From contig PQAS01000055.1 of NCBI GenBank assembly GCA_003104905.1, positions 1 to 64,000 of the forward strand: a stretch of DNA of 64,000 nt. Direction: 5' to 3'. The notes under the pieces were generated by a model, which was not told where the DNA came from, did no database searches, and worked only from the letters and a program-made list of their open reading frames with translations. The translations under genes were made by a program, and so were the position numbers. Source of the DNA: Candidatus Methanoperedentaceae archaeon. GTDB lineage: Archaea > Halobacteriota > Methanosarcinia > Methanosarcinales > Methanoperedenaceae. Below are positions 8,822 through 16,928 of this stretch, piece by piece (the first letter of the stretch is position 1; each line of letters begins with the position of its first letter).

Positions 8822-10003
8822 ATGGCTTATGTTCAAAAATTAATGAATTCTAAGAAACATATTGATGAAGTTGACCTTGAAATTGATATAGGGAAAAATG
8901 TGACTTTGCGGCCAAGGCTCGATAAAATGCAGTTCCTGGAACCCGGGGTCGAAACAAATCTTTATCGTATGCTTTATTCACAGGGTCCCGGAAATGGGAC
9001 AGCCCTTTTCATGCCCTTTGACCAGAAAAGCTCGGAACATGGTCCGGGTCATGAATTCCTGTGGGAAAATGATTTCGGGGAAGATGAGATAAATCTCAGG
9101 GGAAAAGGCTCGGCAGACATGCGCTCAATTGCGGAACTGGTGAACTGCGGCAATTTTTCCGGATATGTTCTTCACCCGGGTAATGTGAGACAGTTCAAGC
9201 ATTTATTCAGGCCCGATATTCCTTTGATATACAAGATAGATGGTCACATATCACAGCCCCAGAGCGCCGGGTTTATGTCTACGGTTGGTACAATTGAAGA
9301 GGCTCTCAAGTACGGCGCTTCTGCGATCGGTTTGACAATTTATCCTGGCGGCGAATATATAAAGGCTGACCTCGAAAGAGCTGCAGGAATTATCAGGAAG
9401 GCCCATGAAGCAGGTCTTGTCGCTGTTGTATGGGCTTATGCAAGGGGCCAGGGCCTTGATGAAAAAACCAAATTCAAAGATAAAGAAGGAGAATTCCAGG
9501 GTGTTACACAGGCGGACAGCCTGTACTGGACACATTACGCTGTTTCGATAGCTTCAGGATTATTGGGTGCGGATATTGTCAAGACAAAATACCCCGCAAA
9601 GGTAAAGACCGACAACAGAAGAGCATACGATTCACATATTGAATCTCTTGCAAAAAAGAATTCAAGCATGATAGCTTACAAATATCTTGAACCTGAGAAT
9701 GCGGAATCAACTTTGACGCAGGAGCAGGAAATATTCAGGGCAAGCATTGTTGTACAGGCAGCCCCTCATTCCATCGTTATTTTCTCAGGCGGCCCGAAGC
9801 TTCCCGGCAATCCCACCGAGAGCCTGAAAAAACAAACTGAAATCGTGATGAAGGCAGGCGCAGAAGGAGGCATTTATGGAAGAAACATCTGGGGTTTGCC
9901 GGTGAAAGAAGGGCTTGCGGCTGCCCAGGCTGTGAATGAGGTTATCAGCAAACCTGAATTCCACAGGAAACTGACAGAACCCAGATTTACAGGATATAAA
10001 TAA
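8822..10003 (+). CDS. Fructose-bisphosphate aldolase, class I (FbaB/DhnA type)
   Basis: The 393-residue TIM-barrel protein has the features of archaeal-type class I aldolases: a start-of-barrel FMPFDQKSSEHGPG, GASAIGLTIYPGG, VAVVWAYARG, and the Schiff-base lysine in ADIVKTKYP (Lys254). It would condense or split fructose 1,6-bisphosphate in gluconeogenesis/glycolysis. The family's C-terminal phosphate-binding GG and GRNIWG motifs are present. It is about 30 residues longer than Escherichia coli FbaB at the N-terminus. The next gene begins 26 bases downstream on the same strand, so the two are probably co-transcribed. Confidence 0.85.
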   Translation: MAYVQKLMNSKKHIDEVDLEIDIGKNVTLRPRLDKMQFLEPGVETNLYRMLYSQGPGNGTALFMPFDQKSSEHGPGHEFLWENDFGEDEINLRGKGSADMRSIAELVNCGNFSGYVLHPGNVRQFKHLFRPDIPLIYKIDGHISQPQSAGFMSTVGTIEEALKYGASAIGLTIYPGGEYIKADLERAAGIIRKAHEAGLVAVVWAYARGQGLDEKTKFKDKEGEFQGVTQADSLYWTHYAVSIASGLLGADIVKTKYPAKVKTDNRRAYDSHIESLAKKNSSMIAYKYLEPENAESTLTQEQEIFRASIVVQAAPHSIVIFSGGPKLPGNPTESLKKQTEIVMKAGAEGGIYGRNIWGLPVKEGLAAAQAVNEVISKPEFHRKLTEPRFTGYK

Positions 10004-10029
10004 TAAACATGATTTAAAAAAGGATAACT

Positions 10030-11151
10030 ATGACACAGTACAAAATTCCAGTGATCCCGGGAGACGGCATCGGCCCGGAAATCATAAGAGAAGGACGAAA
10101 AGTCCTTGACGCTGCCGGTGAAAAATTCGGTTTTGATGTGGAATGGATCGAATATCCGCATGGAGCTGACCATTATCTTGAAACGGGCGAATTGATATCC
10201 GAAGATACGCTAAAGGATCTTTCAAAATACAGGGCGATCTATTTCGGATCAATAGGCGATGATAGAATAAAGCCGGGAATCCTTGAAAAGGGAATTCTCC
10301 TGAACATCAGGTTCTATTTTGATGAATATGTCAATCTGCGCCCCGTGAAACTGCTTGAAGGGGTCTGGACCCCATTAAAGGATAAGACTTCAAAGGATAT
10401 TGATTTTGTAGTAGTGCGGGAAAATACCGAAGACTTCTATGTCGGAATAGGCGGGCGTGCCAAAAAAGGAAATAGCAAAAAAACGCTTGAAGTTGCCAGG
10501 AATATGTATAATGTGAAATTTGGCCTTGATATCACTTCTGACAGTGATGAAATAGGCTATCAGCTCGGCCTGATAAGCAAAGAAGGCACAAGCAGGGTGA
10601 TCCGTTATGCATTTGAACTGGCAAAAAACAGGAATAAACATCTCTCTTCAGTTGATAAGGCGAATGTCCTATCAGATATTTACGGATTATGGCGTGATGA
10701 GTTCACTTCAATTGCCGCCGGATATCCCAAGGTTAAGACTGATTTCAATTTTGTGGATGCTGTAACCATGTGGTTTGTCAAGAACCCTGAGTTTTTCGAT
10801 GTGGTGGTCACACCCAATATGTTTGGAGATATAATTACTGACCTGGGGGCAATGATACAGGGAGGGCTTGGCCTTGCCCCGGGCGGCAACATTAATCCTG
10901 AAGGTACAAGCATGTTCGAACCCATTCATGGAAGCGCGCCAAAATATAAGGGACAAAACAAAGTGAATCCCATTGCCACCATCTGGGCAGGGGCGCTGCT
11001 TCTTGACCAGCTGGGCGAAAAAGAAGCTTCTACTGAAATCGTACGGGCTATCGAGAAAAATATCGTTAACGCGAAAGTTAAAACATACGATATGGGCGGG
11101 TCAAATACCACATCGGATGTCGGAGACGATATTGCAAGATTGCTTGATTGA
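10030..11151 (+). CDS. Isopropylmalate/isocitrate-type beta-decarboxylating dehydrogenase
   Basis: The 373 residues start with [13 protein letters not shown] and contain [37 protein letters not shown] and EPIHGSAPK, the core of the LeuB/Icd/tartrate dehydrogenase family. It oxidises and decarboxylates a 2-hydroxy-3-carboxy acid with NAD(P) and a divalent metal. The insertion [15 protein letters not shown] is unlike plain LeuB, so isopropylmalate is only one possible substrate. It lies between the aldolase and fibrillarin genes; its last 35 bases overlap the latter. Confidence 0.8.
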   Translation: MTQYKIPVIPGDGIGPEIIREGRKVLDAAGEKFGFDVEWIEYPHGADHYLETGELISEDTLKDLSKYRAIYFGSIGDDRIKPGILEKGILLNIRFYFDEYVNLRPVKLLEGVWTPLKDKTSKDIDFVVVRENTEDFYVGIGGRAKKGNSKKTLEVARNMYNVKFGLDITSDSDEIGYQLGLISKEGTSRVIRYAFELAKNRNKHLSSVDKANVLSDIYGLWRDEFTSIAAGYPKVKTDFNFVDAVTMWFVKNPEFFDVVVTPNMFGDIITDLGAMIQGGLGLAPGGNINPEGTSMFEPIHGSAPKYKGQNKVNPIATIWAGALLLDQLGEKEASTEIVRAIEKNIVNAKVKTYDMGGSNTTSDVGDDIARLLD

Positions 11152-11809
11152 AACCGGACTGGATAATTCATTTTTTTTTATTTCAGAGGGTTCAAAAAGG
11201 ATAATTACAAAAAACCTGGCTCCCGGAATAAGAGTCTATGATGAAAAGCTCATAAATATAGAAAAAGAGGAATACCGAACCTGGAACCCGTTTCGAAGCA
11301 AGCTTGCAGCACTTGTAATTAAAGGTTCTTCAATAACAATAAAGAAAAATTATAATGTCCTGTATCTCGGGGCGGCAAATGGAACAACACCCAGCCATGT
11401 TTCCGATATCGTTACAGTCGGGACTGTTTTTGCGGTTGAATTCTCACCGCGGGCAATGAAAGACCTTATTAATGTCGCCTCTTCAAGGATGAACCTTGTT
11501 CCCATATTGTCCGATGCTGCAAACCCGGAGTCCTATCAAAATATGGTTCCCGGTGTGGATATTATATATCAGGATGTGGCGCAACGGGATCAGGCCGGGA
11601 TCGCTATCAGGAATGCGAAGTTTTTCCTTAAGAAAGATGGTATCCTTGTCTTAATGATAAAGGCAAGAAGTATTGACTCAACAGGGGATCCGCAGGATGT
11701 GGCCGATATGGAAGTGAGAAAGCTGGAAAGAATATTCAAAGTGAAAGAAATGGTAAACCTTGAACCATTCCATTGCGATCACTTTGCGGTGGTGGCTCAA
11801 AAAATATGA
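11117..11809 (+). CDS. flpA: Fibrillarin-like rRNA/tRNA 2'-O-methyltransferase
   Basis: FlpA is the catalytic subunit of box C/D sRNPs and methylates ribose 2'-OH in rRNA and tRNA. The sequence shows [28 protein letters not shown], the SAM-binding [16 protein letters not shown], and [10 protein letters not shown], then [13 protein letters not shown] start it at the ATG at 11117 inside the 3' end of the dehydrogenase gene, which gives 230 residues, the usual archaeal length; a longer in-frame reading from 10973 would be a shadow of that gene. Nop5, often the neighbour, is not in the window. Confidence 0.9.
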   Translation: MSETILQDCLIETGLDNSFFFISEGSKRIITKNLAPGIRVYDEKLINIEKEEYRTWNPFRSKLAALVIKGSSITIKKNYNVLYLGAANGTTPSHVSDIVTVGTVFAVEFSPRAMKDLINVASSRMNLVPILSDAANPESYQNMVPGVDIIYQDVAQRDQAGIAIRNAKFFLKKDGILVLMIKARSIDSTGDPQDVADMEVRKLERIFKVKEMVNLEPFHCDHFAVVAQKI

Positions 11810-11861
11810 ATGCTATGTATGGTTTTAAGATGTGGTCAAAGCTATGGAGTATGAATAAATG

Positions 11862-11886
11862 GAACCGCAGATGAACGCAGATTATT
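11862..11886 (+). repeat. Fragment of a dispersed 'GAACGCAGAT'-type repeat
   Basis: GAACCGCAGATGAACGCAGATTATT lies between the fibrillarin and AIM24 genes. It contains GCAGATGAACGCAGAT, a short direct repeat of CGCAGAT(GAA) that recurs in many archaeal and bacterial genomes as part of larger dispersed elements. Only one partial copy is visible here. Confidence 0.35.
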
Positions 11887-12736
11887 ATTGTCTCTTCTTT
11901 GTAGTCGTTTCTGTTTTTGTATTCATTGTTCCAGGTGCCAATGACAGTTGTGATATACCTTCAGAAGTCGACAATAACTCATAAATTCCTTGAGTAGGTG
12001 CAATCCATACTGACCCGGTGCCAGAGAATGTCTGAAGTAAACCTTCACCCGAAACAGATGTTGCAGCCCAGGACTTGCTGCTCTTCTCTGCTTTAAATTC
12101 TATCCCTTCCGATCTCAATAAAGTGAAATTTCCATCAACGCTTAATTTTTCATTGTTGAGTTGTACTTTCTGAATCTCTTTAACAGGAACTGGAGAATAT
12201 AATACTGCAATTCCTTCTCCGAGAATCTTTGTTTGAAATATTCCTTCGCCACCAAATAATGCGGAGGAGATATTTTTTTGCATTACTGAACTTATATCCA
12301 GACCAGAGGTTCCAGCATAGAAAAGCCCCTTGTCAACAATGATTGCTTTTTCATCTTTTTTAATATGGTAAAGAAAAAAGTGACCAAAAGAAGGCTCTAA
12401 ATATATCTCACCAGTCCCGTGTATTTCATTAACAAAGAATGTCTCTCCAGAAAGCATTTTTCTAGTTAATCCTTTCATAATTCCACCACCGGAACTCGCC
12501 TTCATTTCAAGATTTCCTTTCATAAAGTATAAAGCTCCAGGTTCAAGTCGAGCATAAGAATTGTTTAATTTAATACGGATTATTTTTAGGCGCATTCCGG
12601 CTTGCGAAGCATAGAATAGATTGTGTGCTACACGCAAATCAGCAGAACCTGCAAGTTGTGGAAATTGTAGTACTTCAACAGTTGTTCCGTCATCGGTTGA
12701 AACAGAGTCTATGACTTCATACATTTCATTGTTCAT
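11885..12736 (-). CDS. AIM24 family protein
   Basis: The 283-residue protein is a beta-rich AIM24 (DUF124/TIGR00266) member, recognised by LEPGALYFMKGNLEMKAS, GTGEIYLEPSFGHF, IIVDKGLFYAGTSGL and GEGLLQTFSGTGSVWIAP. It has no signal peptide or membrane segment. The role of the family is unknown outside mitochondria. It follows the octaheme cytochrome gene with an ATGA overlap and its own AAGGAGA site, so the two are co-translated and may work together. The last about 15 residues are a polar T/K-rich tail. Confidence 0.85.
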   Translation of the reverse strand: MNNEMYEVIDSVSTDDGTTVEVLQFPQLAGSADLRVAHNLFYASQAGMRLKIIRIKLNNSYARLEPGALYFMKGNLEMKASSGGGIMKGLTRKMLSGETFFVNEIHGTGEIYLEPSFGHFFLYHIKKDEKAIIVDKGLFYAGTSGLDISSVMQKNISSALFGGEGIFQTKILGEGIAVLYSPVPVKEIQKVQLNNEKLSVDGNFTLLRSEGIEFKAEKSSKSWAATSVSGEGLLQTFSGTGSVWIAPTQGIYELLSTSEGISQLSLAPGTMNTKTETTTKKRQ

Positions 12737-14016
12737 TTTCGTTCTCCTTTTCTGAAAACAAGGATTAAAGAAACTATTATCCCTGAAAACGCTAGTGCAG
12801 TTTCAAATCCAGGTGTCGATTTTACATTTGTTGTGTTCTCAAGGGCCGCTATTCTGCGCAGAGTACTGTCCTGGGATTTTATCTTTTCAAGGTCAAGGTT
12901 GAGTTGCGCCCATCCATACCAGTGTGCATAGTCAGGGTTCATGTGGTAAGCCCCTTTCCATGAATGTACGAGTGCATATTTGTAGGTCTCAAAGAACTCA
13001 GCCTCGATGCCTGATGTATTGGAGTAGGTCTGTTGTCCGGTGAGTGTAAGGTTTTTTCCGGTGACTGGATTTGGAGGTCTATTCTCAGGCATGGGGTCAA
13101 GCAGGCCATCTTTATAAAGTCCCTGAATTATTGTTATACCTTCTCCCACTTTTTTGTCTGCCTGCACCTTGATCTCATCTGCATTTTCAAGAGTAGTTCT
13201 GGCAAAATCACTTGAATGGCAGCGTTCGCAAATGGAAAGCATCTTTTGCCTGTTGGTATCGAATTGTTCCTGTGTTATGGCTCTCATGACAATGCCCTTA
13301 CTGTCTTTGACATAATCATTTCCACTGCTTTTATCGCTTATGAACGCTCCCTGGGATACTGTGCCTATGGTTATTCCCTGGCTGACATCATGAGTGCCGC
13401 CGTCCATATGACATGTAATACAGGCAGGAGCCTGGGAACTCGTCCTGTTCGTTTCCTGGATAATCCCATGTTTTGATTTCTTATAATACTCTATCTGTTC
13501 ATGGTCAAGTCCCATATGGCATGTCTCACAGGCTTCGGGCTGTTTCGCTTCAACTTTACTGAATACATGCCTCGTATGGCAGGAATCACATTTTCCAACT
13601 CCGCCGTCAGCATAGACTTTTCCAATGCTATGGCAGCCCTCACACATACTTGCTCTCATTTTGTCATTCGGTATAGCTTTGTATCTGGCTGCAACAATCA
13701 TCTTTGTCCAGCCAAGGCTGTGTTTTCCATTTGCGAATTGGCTTACCCGGTCGGGATGGCATCGGGCGCAGTCAGAAGAAGATGGCGTTTTCGTTATTAA
13801 ATAACCATTATGACTTATAGAATCTTTATCTTCTTCCACATGGCATTTATCACATGTCACTTTATTTAACGCATGTTTGCTCTCTTTCCAGTCGTTGACT
13901 ATTCCTTTTGTTGCTCCTACCAATGTATGACAGTCCACACATGCGTTTTGTGCTGCCAAAGATAATCCGGTCAAAAAGAAAAAAATTATAGCAATTCCAA
14001 TGAATTCCTTAACCAT
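12733..14016 (-). CDS. Octaheme c-type cytochrome, HAO-like, with PGF-CTERM tail
   Basis: The 427-residue precursor has an N-terminal signal peptide (hydrophobic to Ala22) and eight CXXCH haem sites: CVDCH (from residue 26), CDKCH, CARCH, CEGCH, CDSCH, CETCH, CITCH and CERCH. After the last haem site come HSWKGAYHMNPDYAHWYGW and neighbouring residues, as in hydroxylamine-oxidoreductase-like octahaem proteins. The C-terminus is PGF, a hydrophobic stretch, then RKGERK, matching the PGF-CTERM signal processed by archaeosortase A, so the protein is probably anchored outside the cell. GGAGGG lies seven bases before the ATG. Whether it oxidises hydroxylamine, reduces nitrite, or only carries electrons cannot be told. 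Confidence 0.85.
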   Translation of the reverse strand: MVKEFIGIAIIFFFLTGLSLAAQNACVDCHTLVGATKGIVNDWKESKHALNKVTCDKCHVEEDKDSISHNGYLITKTPSSSDCARCHPDRVSQFANGKHSLGWTKMIVAARYKAIPNDKMRASMCEGCHSIGKVYADGGVGKCDSCHTRHVFSKVEAKQPEACETCHMGLDHEQIEYYKKSKHGIIQETNRTSSQAPACITCHMDGGTHDVSQGITIGTVSQGAFISDKSSGNDYVKDSKGIVMRAITQEQFDTNRQKMLSICERCHSSDFARTTLENADEIKVQADKKVGEGITIIQGLYKDGLLDPMPENRPPNPVTGKNLTLTGQQTYSNTSGIEAEFFETYKYALVHSWKGAYHMNPDYAHWYGWAQLNLDLEKIKSQDSTLRRIAALENTTNVKSTPGFETALAFSGIIVSLILVFRKGERK

Positions 14017-14237
14017 CTATTAACCCTCCATATGTTATTATTTCTAATTAGGATAATATAAAATGTATGATGCACCAGAAAACCGGAATTTGATAAAGCA
14101 TCACCTGTCAATGAATGTAAAATGGGTTTATGATCCCATCCTGGCTGTTATCGAAAGTATAAATAAGTATCAAATCCTTATAGAACCGATAAATAGAAAC
14201 CAATATCTTCCAATAAATATTTTACGGGAATGAAACC

Positions 14238-15746
14238 ATGGAACCTTACTTTCACTTAAAAGGCAGCTACAAAACAAGCGCAGATGCGACAAAAGCACGG
14301 GCAGAAATTGAAAAATTCATCGAAGAGTCAAAAGCAACAATTCTCCAGAAGGGTGTCGCAGCTGGCAGGGGCGCAAAGATAATAAACTGGGAAATACGCC
14401 CAAACAGCATATTCCTTGATATTGAATCAGACCGGTATCTTCGCGCACATGATGCATTCATAAGGCTGCGGAAACCTCTTGCAGGAGTCATCGGTAAGGC
14501 TTACAAGATCGGCATAAGAGGTGTTGAAGTTGAAGAGTTCATTGTAAAAATGCCATCCGAACAGGAACTGCACCAGCAAAAAATTCCTTTTGTAAAGTCG
14601 GTAGTATTTGAAGAGGGTATGATCACTCTTTCACTTGAGGTTGGTGAAACTCAGCTTGAAAATAAGATCCCGGACAGGATTATCTCACTCATTGAAGATA
14701 AAATCGCAGCGCAAGGCTTTGGCGGCAAAACAGAACACTGGAGCTTACTCTGGGAAAGCCCCAAAAAAGAGATGAAATTCTCATGTGATCCTACGGTTGA
14801 AGCTGAAAAGCTTGGATGGATAAAGCGCGCCGCAGGCCGCGGGCAGTGGATACACGGCCCCCAGATGACACGGATATTCCGGACATTTGAACAGATCGTC
14901 ATGGAAGAAGTCATTAAACCTCTCGGTTATGATGAAATGATCTTCCCGAAGCTTGTTCCCTGGGATGTATGGAAGCATTCCGGACATGCAAAAGGCGTAT
15001 ATCCTGAAATATACTATGTTTGTCCCCCCAAAACAAGAGATCCGGCATTCTGGGAAGAGGTAATTGACAATTACAAGGTCACACTCGAAGTTCCCATTGA
15101 CCTCATCGCGGAAAAGATCGATAAACCGCTTGGAGGCATGTGCTATGCCCAGTGCCCTTCGTTCTGGCCCTTCATGCAGGGAAAAACAGTTTCTGATGAA
15201 TCGTTCCCTGTAAAGGTGTTTGACCGTTCCGGCACTTCACACAGATACGAAAGCGGAGGAATACACGGGATGGAAAGAGTGGATGAATTCCACAGGATAG
15301 AACTTCTCTTCATCGGCACGCCCGAACAGGTGCTTGACCATTCAAAGAAGATGCAGGAGTGCTACAAGCATGTTTTTAATGATATCCTTGACCTTGAATG
15401 GAGAATGGCCTGGGTAACACCCTGGTTCATGGCACAGGAAGGACTTACCGGCCTTGCCGGGCAAACAGGTGTGGGAACAATAGATTTTGAGGCGCCGCTT
15501 CCTTACCGGGGTAAGGACGGGGAATGTCTTGAGTTCCAGAACCTCAGTGTCAACGGGGATAAATATCCAAAGGGCTTTAACGTTAAATTGCAGTCAGGAA
15601 AAGATGTCTGGAGCGGCTGCTCAGGTATAGGACTGGAGAGATGGGCAAGTACTTTCTTTGCCCAGAAGGGTTATGATGCCAGGGATTGGCCGGATGCGTT
15701 CAGGGAAAAGGTTGGAGAGATGCCGGAAGGGATAAGGTTCATGTGA
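14238..15746 (+). CDS. serS: Seryl-tRNA synthetase, methanogen type (type 2)
   Basis: The protein has 502 residues, the length of the rare type 2 SerRS of methanogens. The zinc-binding residues of that family can be placed exactly: Cys306 (MCYAQC), Glu355 (RIELLF) and Cys461 (WSGCSG). Class II motifs are also visible, including motif 3 at GIGLERW. It charges tRNA-Ser and is strongly tied to methanogens and their close relatives, so it is good evidence for the host's lineage. A TATA-like AGTATAAATAAG lies at about 14156-14167. No operon partner. Confidence 0.95.
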   Translation: MEPYFHLKGSYKTSADATKARAEIEKFIEESKATILQKGVAAGRGAKIINWEIRPNSIFLDIESDRYLRAHDAFIRLRKPLAGVIGKAYKIGIRGVEVEEFIVKMPSEQELHQQKIPFVKSVVFEEGMITLSLEVGETQLENKIPDRIISLIEDKIAAQGFGGKTEHWSLLWESPKKEMKFSCDPTVEAEKLGWIKRAAGRGQWIHGPQMTRIFRTFEQIVMEEVIKPLGYDEMIFPKLVPWDVWKHSGHAKGVYPEIYYVCPPKTRDPAFWEEVIDNYKVTLEVPIDLIAEKIDKPLGGMCYAQCPSFWPFMQGKTVSDESFPVKVFDRSGTSHRYESGGIHGMERVDEFHRIELLFIGTPEQVLDHSKKMQECYKHVFNDILDLEWRMAWVTPWFMAQEGLTGLAGQTGVGTIDFEAPLPYRGKDGECLEFQNLSVNGDKYPKGFNVKLQSGKDVWSGCSGIGLERWASTFFAQKGYDARDWPDAFREKVGEMPEGIRFM

Positions 15747-15761
15747 ACATAAAAAATTTTT

Positions 15762-16928
15762 TTAAAGAGGTCTATAAAAAACAACCTTAAATTGTTCAGC
15801 ATCTCTTTCATCTATAAAATCTAACTTGATTCCTGCATTTTTGCATTCATGAAGAATCCTCTGGACACCGGTTCCTATCCCACGGTAAGGAATATCTTTG
15901 ATATCTCTAAGCAATGAAACTAAAATTGGATTACGTTCTATATGGATACCCATTTTCATAGATTCCACATTGACCGTGTTAGGTAATGTCCCTGGACTGA
16001 TAATTTCAACACGATTATCAAAAATGAAAATTCTAATATTGCTTGATAAAAAATAATCGCGGTGAACAATAGCATTAATAAGAGCTTCTTCTAATGCTAT
16101 TCTTGGAATTTCAAGAATGCCTATGGTGTTAAAAGGCTGATCTTTCTGAATTTTACGCAAATTATTTACAAGAAATGCTAATGCTGCTGCAAATATCATG
16201 GATATATTGCCATTGATATCCCTGCTATCTCTATATTCATTTCCAGCAGGTGAATTGCCATAAAATGAAACTGCTTTTAATATAAATTGTGTTTTCTTCT
16301 CTTCTGGATTTTTACCGAATACCAATAGACCCGCAAGGGTTAATTTTTCTTTTGACATTAATTTCAAATTTGCCAAAATTTTCTCAAGAGGAATCTTGAT
16401 TTCATCGAATTTCTCACCGGTTCTGTGTTCATAAAAAGATTTGAACAAGTTAATATCAAGGTCACTAAAATTTGTAGCATCTACAGGCATTTCATCTGCA
16501 TAAAGATTCCCAGAAGATTGCAGTAATCTCTGGATTTCTTCTCTTTTCGCTCTTCTCTTATCTGAACCGATTTTCACCCAAATATCCTTACCATTTGCCA
16601 TGTAAGGTTTGTTCGTTCCCATCGGAATTTTGACTACAACAACAATCTTATCTGCATATTTTATATTTTGAGTGGTTACATTTACTTGTGGATCAATTTT
16701 TTGAGAACATGCATTGGATACCCATTGATTCAGTCTTTGCACTTCTTCTTTTGACAAACCATTGATTTCACTATCGTCTGATACTCCTGCTAATATATTG
16801 CCTCCATTTGAATTGCTAAAAGCACATATTTCCGCTGCTAAAGAATCTATGCTATCAAATCGCTCCTTAAACTGAGTCTGTGAATCTTCACCTTTTTCAA
16901 TTAATTCTATAAGTTCTAAAGTATCCAT
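15762..16928 (-). CDS. AlbA_2 / Schlafen-like protein with C-terminal HATPase_c_4
   Basis: This 388-residue protein opens with an AlbA_2 domain (residues about 10-130: TQFKERFDS, FSNSNGGNILAGVSDD, VVVVKIPMG), the fold shared with Schlafen proteins, and ends with a HATPase_c_4/RecG-C-like region (EALINAIVHRDY, FDNRVEIISPG). Such proteins are often called transcriptional regulators; Schlafen relatives are nucleases. It starts within the end of the preceding PHP-ATPase gene (13-base overlap) and both are richer in A+T than the flanks, so the pair probably moved as a unit. A defence role is inferred from the partner. Confidence 0.8.
   Translation of the reverse strand: MDTLELIELIEKGEDSQTQFKERFDSIDSLAAEICAFSNSNGGNILAGVSDDSEINGLSKEEVQRLNQWVSNACSQKIDPQVNVTTQNIKYADKIVVVVKIPMGTNKPYMANGKDIWVKIGSDKRRAKREEIQRLLQSSGNLYADEMPVDATNFSDLDINLFKSFYEHRTGEKFDEIKIPLEKILANLKLMSKEKLTLAGLLVFGKNPEEKKTQFILKAVSFYGNSPAGNEYRDSRDINGNISMIFAAALAFLVNNLRKIQKDQPFNTIGILEIPRIALEEALINAIVHRDYFLSSNIRIFIFDNRVEIISPGTLPNTVNVESMKMGIHIERNPILVSLLRDIKDIPYRGIGTGVQRILHECKNAGIKLDFIDERDAEQFKVVFYRPL

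Noticed and set aside
10973-11116. Upstream extension of the fibrillarin frame
   Set aside because: It lies wholly inside the dehydrogenase gene and would add 48 residues not found in fibrillarins; 230 residues is the family length.
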